From JAFGBI01 sp964480725 (lineage in GTDB: Bacteria > Myxococcota_A > Polyangia > Polyangiales > Polyangiaceae), in NCBI GenBank assembly GCA_964480725.1, contig CAYZQO010000030.1, forward strand, positions 6,919 to 70,918: a stretch of 64,000 nt of DNA. Direction: 5' to 3'. Under the pieces are notes generated by a model. That model was not told the DNA's origin and made no database searches. It worked only from the letters and a program-made list of their open reading frames with translations. Shown in pieces: positions 26,247-34,939 of this stretch; within the stretch, counting starts at the first letter, position 1, and the number at the start of each line of letters is the position of its first letter. Both the position numbers and the translations under genes were made by a program.

Positions 26247-27890
26247 TCAGCCACCACTCGGCAGCGGGAGCCTGGCCCGGCTTCGCTGATCGGCCCTTCG
26301 GATCCAGAGGATCGCGGCCGCGAAGAGCGTAACGATGACCGCGATGTACCCGACGTAGAGCCAGTCCCCCTCCATCGCCTTGGTGATGGCGAAGAAGACG
26401 AGCCGGACGATGAAGGCCAGCGCCACGAGCCCGATCAGGATGCCGAGCACCTGACCGAATGTATCCCGGGTCGCGTCGCCCGTCGGCACCGGGGCCCTGC
26501 CCTCACGACGAGCGGCGAGCTCCGCTCCGATGACCGCCATCCGCTTGTCGCTGAGGGAGTAGGCGAACGGCAGCAACGTCGCCGCCACACTGCCCACGGC
26601 CGGCACGATGCTGATGAGCAGCTTGAGCCCCTCGAGCGCCCCGGGCGGCTGCGCCTCGTTCGCCTTGTAGCCGAAGCCTGCGAGCACGAACCCGGTCACG
26701 ATCCCGCCGATGGTCCACCCCATCTTCTGGGCGAAGGACGAGGCCGCAAAGACGAGGCCGGTCGAGCGACGCCCCGTCTTCCACTCCGAGTAGTCTGAGG
26801 CGTCAGCGTACATGGCGAACACGAGCGCCGCGGTCGGCCCCATGAGGAGGTTACAGAGGATCTGAAGCACGAACATCAGGACGACGTCCTGCGGCCGCAG
26901 GAAGTAGAACGAGATCGTGAGCACCGTCGCGAGCGCCATCAGGATCATGTAGAGGGTGCGCTTGCCGACGATCCGCGCGATGGGCGCGGTGATTGAGGTG
27001 CCGAACAGCGTCGCGATCGAGCCGACCAGGAAGAAGGCGCTGATCATGGCGGTCGGCGTCAGATCCATGCCCAGAACGTGCTGGTTGCCGACGAAATACT
27101 TGAAGTAATAGGCGACGGCGCCGTTGCGGATGGAGACATAGCCGAGCGTGAAGATCCCGAGCAGGAAGAGCACCAGCCAGGGGACGTTGGTGAGCACGTC
27201 ACCCAGGTCGCGGACGAAGCTCGATTGCTGGTCCGCCGGGGGCTTCACCCGCTCCTTGGTGGTGTAGAACGCCACGAACCACATCAGGACGCCCACGCCC
27301 GCGTACAGCCCCGCCGTGACGGCAAAGCCAAACTGCTGGTTGCCGCGACCGATCAGCCCGACGAGCGGGAGCGTGCAGAGGCTCACGATCATCCCACCGG
27401 AGTAGGCGCCGACGAAGCGGGCGGTGGACACCTTGGTCCGCTCCTCGCTGCTCGGCGAGATGACCCCCATCAGCGCCGAGTACGGGAGGTTGATCCCGGT
27501 GTAGACCATCCCGATCAGGGTGTAGGTGACGAAGGCCCACACGAGCTTGCCGTAGTCCCCAAACGGCGGCGTGACGAAGGCCAGCGTGCCGCAGACGCCG
27601 AAGGGCACGGCGAGCCACCGCATGTAGGGGCGGAACTTGCCCCAGCGGGACTCCGTCCGATCGGCGATCATGCCCATCAGCGGATCGTTGACCGCGTCCC
27701 AAACGCGCGTGATCCCGAAGAGGAGGGCCATCGCCATCGGGTCGAGCCCGAAGACGTCCGTGTAGAACATGCTCCCGAAGAACACGAACGTCATCCAGAA
27801 CAGGTTCGACGCCGTGTCGCCGAGCGCGTAGCCGACCTTCTCCTGGAGCGAGAGCCTCTCCGTTGTCGTGGTGGTCGACGTGGTGGTCAT
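26247..27890 (-). CDS. GPH-family sugar:cation symporter (MelB type)
   Basis: 547 residues from the ATG at 27890. Twelve predicted helices and the GPH landmarks: KVGYALGDTASNLFW, TRVWDAVNDPLMGMIADRTESRWGKFRPYM (the cation-site Asp and RWGKFR loop) and YADASDYSEWKTGRRSTG before helix 11. These proteins import glycosides, pentosides or hexuronides with H+ or Na+. A Thr-rich start (MTTTSTTTTTERLSLQEK) precedes helix 1. The insert before the last two helices (ELAARREGRAPVPTG) is longer than in MelB. It may be cotranscribed after the radical SAM gene. Confidence 0.9.
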   Translation of the reverse strand: MTTTSTTTTTERLSLQEKVGYALGDTASNLFWMTFVFFGSMFYTDVFGLDPMAMALLFGITRVWDAVNDPLMGMIADRTESRWGKFRPYMRWLAVPFGVCGTLAFVTPPFGDYGKLVWAFVTYTLIGMVYTGINLPYSALMGVISPSSEERTKVSTARFVGAYSGGMIVSLCTLPLVGLIGRGNQQFGFAVTAGLYAGVGVLMWFVAFYTTKERVKPPADQQSSFVRDLGDVLTNVPWLVLFLLGIFTLGYVSIRNGAVAYYFKYFVGNQHVLGMDLTPTAMISAFFLVGSIATLFGTSITAPIARIVGKRTLYMILMALATVLTISFYFLRPQDVVLMFVLQILCNLLMGPTAALVFAMYADASDYSEWKTGRRSTGLVFAASSFAQKMGWTIGGIVTGFVLAGFGYKANEAQPPGALEGLKLLISIVPAVGSVAATLLPFAYSLSDKRMAVIGAELAARREGRAPVPTGDATRDTFGQVLGILIGLVALAFIVRLVFFAITKAMEGDWLYVGYIAVIVTLFAAAILWIRRADQRSRARLPLPSGG

Positions 27891-28114
27891 CGGTGCTGCT
27901 GGTCCTTGTCTGGAAGAGAGCCGCGCGGGCGCTGGTGCCGACGAGCGAGGACGCGACTCGCCACCCCCGCGGTGGGCCTCGGGGCCGCCCGCCTGCAACC
28001 GGAACGGGCCGTTATTGCCCTCGCGACCGCCGAAACACAAGCGGGAACCGGAGCGGCCGGGACCGGCGACGCCTGCCCTGAAACCGGGGGCGAGCGCCGG
28101 CGCCGAGCGCTCAC
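27887..28114 (-). CDS. Doubtful 75-residue ORF between radical SAM and symporter genes
   Basis: Starts GTG within a GTGA overlap with the radical SAM stop and ends TGA within an ATGA overlap with the symporter start, exactly bridging the gap. The product is Arg/Pro/Ala-rich with two cysteines (PACVSAVARAITARSGCRR). GC at third positions is about 75 percent, lower than in the neighbouring real genes, and no leader-peptide motif is seen. Probably non-coding; recorded because of the double overlap next to a RiPP-type enzyme. Confidence 0.25.
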   Translation of the reverse strand: MSARRRRSPPVSGQASPVPAAPVPACVSAVARAITARSGCRRAAPRPTAGVASRVLARRHQRPRGSLPDKDQQHR

Positions 28115-29880
28115 GTCGGTCGCTCGCCGAGCCCAAGGCGAACCGCGAGGTTCAGGACCCGGTCGCGCTCGACGAAGAGGATCCCCGCCTCCTGCATCGC
28201 GGTGATGAGGGCGCGGGGCGCGCGCGTGGCCGCCAGCAGATCGCCCAGCCCGACGATCTCATGGCTGAGCTCGAGCACGGCGTCGAAGACGGGGGACGAC
28301 GGGTAGTGGCGCCCCTCGTCCCCCTGGTTTCGGACCAGGCCCCGCTCGGGGTGGAGGAAGAGCCCGTCCCCGCGGGCGTGGCGCTCCTGCCAGCGGGTGA
28401 GCGCCGCCTCCAGCCGGTCCCGGTACGCCGCAGGGTCGCTCCCGGAGGTGCCCTGGAAATATTTGGCGATCGTGGAGCGCGACGCGCCGTCCAGGTGCGG
28501 GTGCATGCCCCGGTACTCGGGCAGCGGCTCAACCCCCCGGAAGCCGTAGGCTTCGCGCTCCTCAAAGTAGGGCGCGTGTCGCGCGAGATGGATCGGGTTG
28601 ATGCGCGCGGCCGGCGCGAAGTGCGGGATGTGCTCGATGAGCGCGATCTGCTGCTCGTAATCGACCAGGAGCTCGCCCGGGATCGCGTAGAGCAGGTTCC
28701 ACCCGACGGGGAGATGGTGCTCCGCCGCCCACTTGAGGAACGCCAGGTTCTGGATGGCGCGAAGGCCCTTGCCGAGTAGCTCGAGGAGCCGCGTGCTCAG
28801 GCTCTCGATCCCCGGCTGCGCCATGACCCGGGCGCGACCGAGCGCGGCCACCTGCTCCTCGGTGACGTTGGTGCGAAGCTCGTAGAAGATCCGGGGCCCG
28901 TCCGTGAAACGGGCGAGCTGGGGGATGACCTCGTCGAGGTGGTCGCGCGAGAGGATCGCGTCGGTGGCGACGAGGTTTCTCCCGTACCGCTCCCACAGCG
29001 CCCGGACCTCCTGGACCACGCGGGCGCTCGACTTGGTGTGATACCCGAGGGCGGGGCCGTTCACGCCGCAGAACCGGCACTGGTGCTTCTGGCCCCACCA
29101 GCAGCCCCGCGAGCTCTCGAACGCGAGCGACAGGGGCTGCCCCTGCCAGGCCGTGGACGCCGCGGCCAGCAGCGCTCCGTAGTCCGGCACCGGCAGCGCG
29201 TCGAGGTCGAGCGGCGCCGGGCTCTCGATGAGGCACCGGGGGTCGTACTCCCCTCGGCTCAGCGCAAGCAGCGGCGCCTCGCCCCACCCGCTCACCACGT
29301 AGTCGACCTCCGGGTACCCGGCGAGCACGCTCGCCCCCATCGGCGCGACGCAGGCGGCGCCGCCGAGCACGATCTCGACCCCGGGGTGGCGGCGCTTGAT
29401 CGCGCGCGCGACGAAGAGCGCCGCCAAGAGCTGGTTGAAGGACGTCGTGAACCCGATCAGATCGAAGCCCGAGTAGTCGGCGGCCGCGAGCACCCGCTCC
29501 TCGAAGACCCCGCGGAGCCGCCCCCGCGCGGTGGCGTCCCCGAAGGCCGCGGCGAGGCTCGCGGCGACCTCGGGGTCTTCGGGCGGGCCGTGCAGGCCCT
29601 CTGCAAACAGGAGCTCCCCGGTGAGCTCCTTGCCCCCGCCGACCTCGAGGTAGCGGTCGGGCCCCAGGTGGCGCGCGAGCTCGAAGTGGAGGTACGCCTC
29701 CTCGCACCGCCCACCGCGCTCCCGAACCAGGGTGGCCAGGTGGGCCGTCGCGAGCGACGCCATCTGCGGGTGCTGAAACGGGGGACACACCAGCAGCAGC
29801 CGGCGGTCCCCGGCCGGCCCGAGCGGATCTATCGCGGGGTCGGCAGCGGATCGTGCCAAGCACGGCGCAGTCGTCGTCAT
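28111..29880 (-). CDS. B12-binding radical SAM, RiPP-maturation type
   Basis: 589 residues from the ATG at 29880. N-terminal cobalamin-binding fold, residues about 27-180 (RLLLVCPPFQHPQMASL, DLIGFTTSFNQLLAALFVARAIK, VEIVLGGAACVAPMG). The 4Fe-4S motif near residue 262 is SSRGCWWGQKHQCRFCGVNG, i.e. CX7CX2C instead of CX3CX2C, the signature of the RiPP maturation radical SAM protein 1 family (C-methyltransferases on ribosomal peptides). The C-terminal third (HYPSSPVFDAVLELSHEIVGL and on) is typical of that family. No clear precursor-peptide gene is adjacent. Divergent from a methyltransferase gene at 30106. Confidence 0.88.
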   Translation of the reverse strand: MTTTAPCLARSAADPAIDPLGPAGDRRLLLVCPPFQHPQMASLATAHLATLVRERGGRCEEAYLHFELARHLGPDRYLEVGGGKELTGELLFAEGLHGPPEDPEVAASLAAAFGDATARGRLRGVFEERVLAAADYSGFDLIGFTTSFNQLLAALFVARAIKRRHPGVEIVLGGAACVAPMGASVLAGYPEVDYVVSGWGEAPLLALSRGEYDPRCLIESPAPLDLDALPVPDYGALLAAASTAWQGQPLSLAFESSRGCWWGQKHQCRFCGVNGPALGYHTKSSARVVQEVRALWERYGRNLVATDAILSRDHLDEVIPQLARFTDGPRIFYELRTNVTEEQVAALGRARVMAQPGIESLSTRLLELLGKGLRAIQNLAFLKWAAEHHLPVGWNLLYAIPGELLVDYEQQIALIEHIPHFAPAARINPIHLARHAPYFEEREAYGFRGVEPLPEYRGMHPHLDGASRSTIAKYFQGTSGSDPAAYRDRLEAALTRWQERHARGDGLFLHPERGLVRNQGDEGRHYPSSPVFDAVLELSHEIVGLGDLLAATRAPRALITAMQEAGILFVERDRVLNLAVRLGLGERPT

Positions 29881-30105
29881 GTTCGGTCCGGGCGGCTCGC
29901 CAGGAGAGACTACCGCACCCGAATCGCCGCGCCGCTCCCAATCCCGCGGAGCCCCCCGTGATCCGGGACCGCCGGGCACCGGCGAGTCGCGAGATCGCCC
30001 CCGCGGGTTGCTGCTACCGTGCTCCCGATGCATAGGACCCGCGACGGCGGCGGCGCGCGCGGGACCCGCCAGGGCCGCCTCGACGTGACCCCGAGATCTC
30101 CGACG

Positions 30106-30903
30106 ATGGCCCCGCCGCCCCCCGAGCTCAGCGCCCTGCTCGCCGCCACGCTCGACGCACCGCCGGAGCTCTTCCCGCTCCTGCCGGAGCTCTTCCGGGA
30201 TCTGGAGGATCTCGGGGCCCGCGCCGAGGACGTGGTCGCGATCCTCGAGCCGGCCCGACTCCCCGCGGAGGCGCGGGTGCTCGACCTCGGGTGCGGCAAG
30301 GGCGCCAGCGCCATCGCCCTGGCGAAGCAGCTCGGCCTCCGGGTGCGCGGGGTCGACGGCGTCGCGCCCTTCGTGGCGCACGCCACCGCCCGCGCAGCGC
30401 GCGAGGGCGTTGCGGAGCGCTGCACCTTCGAGGTGGGCGATCTCCGCGAGGTCGTCCGCACCGCTGTCGACCAGGACGTCGTGATGATGCTCGCCCTCGG
30501 GGACGTGCTCGGCCCACTCGACCAAACTGTGCGCACCCTACTCGGCTGCGTCCGACCCGGGGGCCACGTGGTGCTCGACGACGCCTTCTTCGACCCCACG
30601 CAGCTCGACGACCCGCGCGTCATCCCCGTCGAGTTCGCGGGCCTGCCCGACCGCGCGGCGAGCGAGCGCCTCATCGCGGCGGCCGGCGCCCGGATCGTCG
30701 ATGAGCGCCGGGCCGACACGGCCGAGGCCTTCGCCTGGCTCCAGGAGATGACCACCCGCGTCCTCGCGCGCGCCGAGGCCCTCGCCGCGCTCCACCCCCG
30801 GCTCGAGCGCTCGCTGCGCGAGTTCGCCGTCCGCCAGTGCGAGGAGACGCAGGACCTGCTGGGACCCATCGTGGGGGTCCTGTGGCTGCTCGCCCGCCGC
30901 TGA
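30106..30903 (+). CDS. Class I SAM-dependent methyltransferase
   Basis: 265 residues from the ATG at 30106 (MAPPPPELSALL); ATG 30028 or GTG 30019 would add a low-complexity lead and have no better ribosome site. Motif I VLDLGCGKGASAIALAKQLG, the acidic post-I LRVRGVDGV, motif II-like FEVGDLREVV and motif III VRPGGHVVLDDAFF are present. The substrate cannot be told. Divergent from the B12 radical SAM gene (226 bp between starts); a similar methyltransferase/radical SAM pairing is found at 61-63.6 kb. It ends 14 bp from the end of the convergent phosphofructokinase gene. Confidence 0.85.
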   Translation: MAPPPPELSALLAATLDAPPELFPLLPELFRDLEDLGARAEDVVAILEPARLPAEARVLDLGCGKGASAIALAKQLGLRVRGVDGVAPFVAHATARAAREGVAERCTFEVGDLREVVRTAVDQDVVMMLALGDVLGPLDQTVRTLLGCVRPGGHVVLDDAFFDPTQLDDPRVIPVEFAGLPDRAASERLIAAAGARIVDERRADTAEAFAWLQEMTTRVLARAEALAALHPRLERSLREFAVRQCEETQDLLGPIVGVLWLLARR

Positions 30904-30917
30904 CCCGACCGGTGCGG

Positions 30918-32294
30918 CTACTTGCGGCGGTGAGGCTGCGCGTACCAGGCCTCGGCCCGCTTGCTGACCGGAAGGTTCGAGAGCGAGGGCTGCCCGGTCG
31001 TCTCGGAGACAGCGAGCCACAGCGCGCCGTCGGGGTCGATCGACTTGCGGCGGGAGGTCGCCAGCGCCAGGGGGACATGGGTGAACACGCCGTGCCAGCG
31101 GCCGATGAGCACGTCGGTCTTGCCGGCCATGCCCGCGTGCACCGCGTGGCGGCCAAGGACGTCACAGAAGATGGTGTCCGCGGCGTTCGGCGGACCGCTC
31201 CGGATCATGTAGCTCGGATCGATGTATTTGAGGGACCCCGCGATCCCGGCCGCCTTGAGGTGCCGGGTGATCTCGCCCTTGAGGAACAGGCCGATGTCGG
31301 CGTCGGCGCTGGCGTAGCGCACGTTGCCCCCCGCGTCGCGCTCCGCCTCGGGGGTGAGGAGGGACTTCGCGCAGCCCTCGGCGACCACGATCACCGCATG
31401 CCCTCGCCGGGCGAGGCGCACCCCCAGGGCTCGGAGCAGCCCCTGCTCGCCCTCCAGATCGAAGTGCACCTCGGGGACCAGGCAGAAGTTGACGTCCTGG
31501 CTGGCGAGCGTGGCGTTGGCGGCGACGAACCCCGCGTCGCGCCCCATCAGCTTGACGAGCCCGATCCCGTTCGGCGCGCTGGCCGCCTCGGTGTGGGCGC
31601 CGTCGATGGCCAGCCGCGCCACGTCGACGGCCGTCTCGAAGCCGAAAGTCCGGTCAACGAAGGCCACGTCGTTGTCGATGGTCTTGGGAACCCCGACCAC
31701 GCCGATCCGCAGCCCGCGGCGCGCGATCTCCTCGTGGATCGCATGCGCCCCCTTCTGCGTGCCGTCGCCGCCGAGCGTGAAGAGGACGTTGACACCGAGG
31801 CGTTCCAGCGTGTCCACCATCGTCGCCGCCGGGGGGCCGCCGCGTGCGCAGCCGAGGACGCTCCCGCCGAGCTTGTGGATGTTGCGGACCGCCTCGAGCC
31901 CGAGCGGGAGGGGCTGGTGCGGGGACGCCGGATCGAGCCCGCAGTAGCCGTACTGGAAGCCGAGGACGGAGCGCACCCCGTACCCGTGGAAGAGCTCGAG
32001 CACGATCGAGCGGATGACCGCGTTGAGCCCCGGGCAGAGGCCGCCGCAGGTCACGATGGCGGCCTTCACCTCGTCGGGGCGAAAATGGACGTGCTCCCGC
32101 GGACCCGCCTTCTCGAGCGCGAGGGTGGCGTCGGGGGTTTCCCCCGCCCCGAGTTCGACGCGATACAGGACCCGCCGATCGTCGGCGACGAAGTCGGCGA
32201 TCTCGTCGTCGGGGATGGTCGAGAGGTTGAGCGGCGAGCGCACCGCGCTCGGGCCGAGGTGCTTGACCACCAGATCGGAGGGTTTCGGGTCCAT
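30918..32294 (-). CDS. 6-phosphofructokinase, ATP-type of the PPi-related clade
   Basis: 458 residues. Phosphorylates fructose 6-phosphate. The nucleotide-site block reads FTLGGDGTQKGAHAI (Gly where PPi enzymes have Asp), favouring ATP. The catalytic block GVPKTIDNDVAFVDRTFGFETAV keeps the Lys typical of the PPi-dependent/long clade. LVKLMGRDAGFVAANATL and PEVHFDLEGE follow. This Gly plus Lys combination and the roughly 100-residue N-terminal extension match the ATP-dependent enzymes of trypanosomatids, plants and some bacteria. Monocistronic, leftward. Confidence 0.9.
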   Translation of the reverse strand: MDPKPSDLVVKHLGPSAVRSPLNLSTIPDDEIADFVADDRRVLYRVELGAGETPDATLALEKAGPREHVHFRPDEVKAAIVTCGGLCPGLNAVIRSIVLELFHGYGVRSVLGFQYGYCGLDPASPHQPLPLGLEAVRNIHKLGGSVLGCARGGPPAATMVDTLERLGVNVLFTLGGDGTQKGAHAIHEEIARRGLRIGVVGVPKTIDNDVAFVDRTFGFETAVDVARLAIDGAHTEAASAPNGIGLVKLMGRDAGFVAANATLASQDVNFCLVPEVHFDLEGEQGLLRALGVRLARRGHAVIVVAEGCAKSLLTPEAERDAGGNVRYASADADIGLFLKGEITRHLKAAGIAGSLKYIDPSYMIRSGPPNAADTIFCDVLGRHAVHAGMAGKTDVLIGRWHGVFTHVPLALATSRRKSIDPDGALWLAVSETTGQPSLSNLPVSKRAEAWYAQPHRRK

Positions 32295-32404
32295 GGGGCT
32301 CCTTGACTCGACGCGGGCCGCCGCGCGCGGCAGTCGCCCGGGGACGAGCGGACCCAGGCTAGGTCCGGAGGTGGGCGCTGGTCAAACGCGGGGCCTGCAG
32401 GGCG

Positions 32405-32920
32405 TCAGCGAGGCTCCGCTGCGCTAGCGGCGAAGCCCCGCTCGAGCGACGACCAGTCGCAGACCGCGCCGAGGCGAGAGAGCACGGCGTAGAGCCCGAA
32501 GCGAATGCGGAAGAGGAACAGGAGGCGTCCGGGGAGCCGCAGCCGAGCGAGGGCGAACTTGTCCTTGGTGAGCTGCTGGATGTTGACCACGATCTTGCCC
32601 TCGATGGGCTGCGCACCGGATCGGAGGAGCGGACCGAAGAAGCTCCGGAGCAGCTGGCGGAGGTGGGCGTAGGCGGCCTCCTTCGAGGTGGGCGCCGCGC
32701 CAAGCTCGCGCAGCGCCGCGCTGATCCCGGCGCGGTCGTCGTCACGCACCGCGCCGGCGAGCGCCGCGAAGGCGCACACCTCCCGGGGCTCGAAGCGCCG
32801 CACGCAGCCGCGGTCGAAGACGGCGATCCGGCCGTCGTCGCAGAACTGGTAGTTGCCGGGGTGCGGATCGGCGTGGAAGATCCCGTGGCGGCAGAGGCCC
32901 CCGAGGTACAGCTCGGCAAC
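32405..32920 (-). pseudogene. ABC1/UbiB-type kinase, 5' part missing
   Basis: About 170 residues of the C-terminal half of an ABC1/AarF atypical kinase: AELYLGGLCRHGIFHADPHPGNYQFCDDGRIAVFDRGCVRRF (catalytic HADPHPGN and the Mg-binding Asp, here DRG), followed by the family's helical tail. The N-terminal lobe (KxGQ motif, Lys, A-rich loop) is absent. Reading upstream, homology stops near 32920, where the antisense of a P-type ATPase begins. The frame stays open to an ATG at 32959, but those residues belong to the ATPase strand. Cannot be an active kinase. Confidence 0.8.
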
Positions 32921-34124
32921 CGTCGAAACCTCGCCTTCATGGGCACGCTGATCACGCACGGCCGGGGGGTCGCGGTGGTGGTCGAAACAGGTATGCTGAC
33001 GGAGCTCGGGCGCATCGCCGACCTGCTCCAGCGCGTCGTGGGCGGCCCCACGCCCCTGCAGCGTCGGCTCTACCGCGTGGGAAAGGAGCTGGCGCTCGGC
33101 GGCGTCGCGGTGGCGCTCCTAATCCTCCTGGTCGGCCTGGCGCTGGGCGAGCGCGTGGGAGAGATGATCCTGTCGGCCATCAGCGTCGCCGTGGCCGTCA
33201 TTCCGGAGGGACTGCCGGCGGTGGTCACGGTGACCCTGGCGCTGGGCGCCCAGCGGATGCTGCGCCGCCAGGCCCTGATCCGCAAGCTCCCAGCGGTGGA
33301 GACGCTGGGTTCGGTGACGATCATCTGCTCGGACAAGACCGGAACGCTCACCCAGAATCGCATGACCGTCACCGTCGTCGAGGGGGGGAACGATCGGATC
33401 GAGATCGACAGCTCGACAGCGCCGGAGCGGGCCTCCTTCGAAGCGGTGGGGGCGCCGCGACTGGTGCTCACCGGTGGAGCCCTCTGCAACGACGCACGAG
33501 TCGGGGCTGCCGGGGAACAGCTGCTCGGCGATCCGACCGAGACGGCGTTGGTGGCGGCGGCGGCACGCGCAGGCCTGTCTAAGACAGCGCTCGCTGCGGC
33601 CGCACCGCGCGTGGCGGAGGTCACTTTCGACTCCTCTCGGAAGCGAATGACCACGGTGCACCGCCGCCCGAGCGAGGGGAACGGGGGCTTGCCCGAGCTC
33701 TGGTCGGAGAGTGGACTGGCTGCGGGCGCCGGGCTCGCCGCCGTGACCAAGGGAGCCACCGACGCCGTGCTCGAGGTCTGCGAACGGAGCTGGCGAGACG
33801 GACGCGCCGTTCCCCTCGACCCGGCCAAGCGCGAGCGGATCCTCGAGGCCACGGCGCGCCTCGCCCAGCAGGGGCTGCGTGTGCTCGCCGTCGGGATGCG
33901 CCCCCTGCTCGACCCAGGGCCCCCCGCGGATCCGGAGCGGGCTCTCACCTTCGTCGGCCTGAGGGGATGATCGACCCGCCGCGACCCGAGGTCCCCGCGG
34001 CGGTCGCGCGATGCCAGACCGCCGGGGTGCGCGTCGTCATGATCACCGGAGACCACCCGTTGACCGCCCTGGCGATCGCGAGCGAGGTCGGCATCGAGGC
34101 TGGCCAGCGCGTGGTGACCGGGAC
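32921..34124 (+). pseudogene. Cation (Ca2+-type) P-type ATPase fragment, frameshifted
   Basis: Homology starts abruptly at RRNLAFMGTLITHGRG (end of the actuator domain), so about 200 N-terminal residues with M1-M2 are missing. Present are helices M3-M4 with PEGLPAVVT, the phosphorylation site SDKTGTLTQNRMTV, GDPTETALV and the ATP-site Lys (VTKGATDAVLEVC). At 33962-33970 the frame breaks inside a run of Gs (FVGLRG then TGA). The next frame continues IDPPRPEVPAAVARCQTAGVRVVMITGDHPLTALAIASEVGI. Homology ends near 34124 at a repeat, so M5-M10 are lost. PEGLPA and the overall block pattern indicate the P2A/PMCA cation group. Dead gene with three lesions. Confidence 0.85.
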
Positions 34125-34143
34125 TGCTGCAGATCCAGTCCCT

Positions 34144-34417
34144 TCTCCCGGCTCCGGCCCCGGTCCCGGCTCCGGCCCCGGTCCCGGCTCCGGCCCCGGT
34201 CCCGGCTCCGGTCCCGGTCCCGGCCCCGGCCCCGGTCCCGCTGCTGGTGCCGGTCCCGGTGCCGCGCGGACTGCCATTGCACCCCTCCCTGAGCGCGCGA
34301 ATGCGCGCGATTGGGGAGGGGTCGGCCGCGCAGCCGCGAAGCGGCGAGCAGGACGGGGGTGGGCACCGGCTGGGCTCCCTACGTCCGCCCAGCCGGATTT
34401 CCCGACGCGTCTTCAGT
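34144..34417 (+). repeat. Left copy of the inverted repeat, with Pro/Gly VNTR
   Basis: About 160 bp (from GCCGCGCGGACTGCC to GACGCGTCTTCAGT) are identical to the complement of 41670-41830. The outer end is a variable tract of CCGGCTCCGGCCCCGGTC-like units, longer here than in the right copy. Internal hairpins: CCGGCTGGGC with GCCCAGCCGG, and CCCTCCC with GGGAGGG around GCGCGCGAATGCGCGC. The inner end supplies the TGA stop of the PsiE-like gene. Confidence 0.9.
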
Positions 34418-34787
34418 GCACCCGGGGCGCGACCAGGTATTTTCGAGCGGCCAAGAGCCCGCCGAACGCCAGCACGCTGAGAATGATGTCGACCACGGAC
34501 GTGTCTGGCTTGAGCATCTTCCGCGCGACCACAAAGGCCAGAAGCTCGAGAATGGCATCGAGATCGTGGGTCAAGAGAGTGCGGGCCAACTCGACACCGA
34601 TCACCATCAGTAGCACTCGGTAGATGAACTCGTAGATCGCTTCGACCTCTCGCCAATCCATCTGCACCAGAGCAAGGCCGCTACCCACCGCGAAGACCAA
34701 GACCCCGCCGATGATGACCAACGCCAGCACGCGCTCGAGGAGGGTCGCCGAGGACTTGCTCCAAAGGACCAGGCGATCACGCAGCAT
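34413..34787 (-). CDS. PsiE-like membrane protein
   Basis: 124 residues from the ATG at 34787. Four helices, with the family core IYEFIYRVLLMVIGVELARTLLTHDLDAILELLAFVVARKMLKPDTS. This is the phosphate-starvation-inducible PsiE family; function in the cell is unknown. The last codons and stop lie at the inner edge of the left inverted repeat, so the C-terminus may have been altered by the insertion; E. coli PsiE is slightly longer (136). Downstream of, and in the same direction as, the UspA gene. Confidence 0.78.
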   Translation of the reverse strand: MLRDRLVLWSKSSATLLERVLALVIIGGVLVFAVGSGLALVQMDWREVEAIYEFIYRVLLMVIGVELARTLLTHDLDAILELLAFVVARKMLKPDTSVVDIILSVLAFGGLLAARKYLVAPRVH

Positions 34788-34939
34788 GCTGGCGAAGGTA
34801 GCATCCCTCGGCCCGAGCCTGCAGGCCGCAGGCCGGTCCGGCTGGGAACGAGGCCTCCTGGGGCGGAGCCCGGGCGGCCACACTCGCTGCTGCCGCCGCC
34901 CCGACCTGGGCGAGGCGGGCTTGCCCCCGGCGAGCTCGC

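Noticed and set aside
30837..32306. Rightward open frame of 489 codons opposite phosphofructokinase
   Set aside because: Shadow; the leftward frame has complete PFK motifs.
34311..34613. ORFs inside the inverted repeats (also 41402-41776 and 41721 onward)
   Set aside because: They exist only because both copies of the repeat are open in the same frames; no domain, and they run into unrelated sequence.
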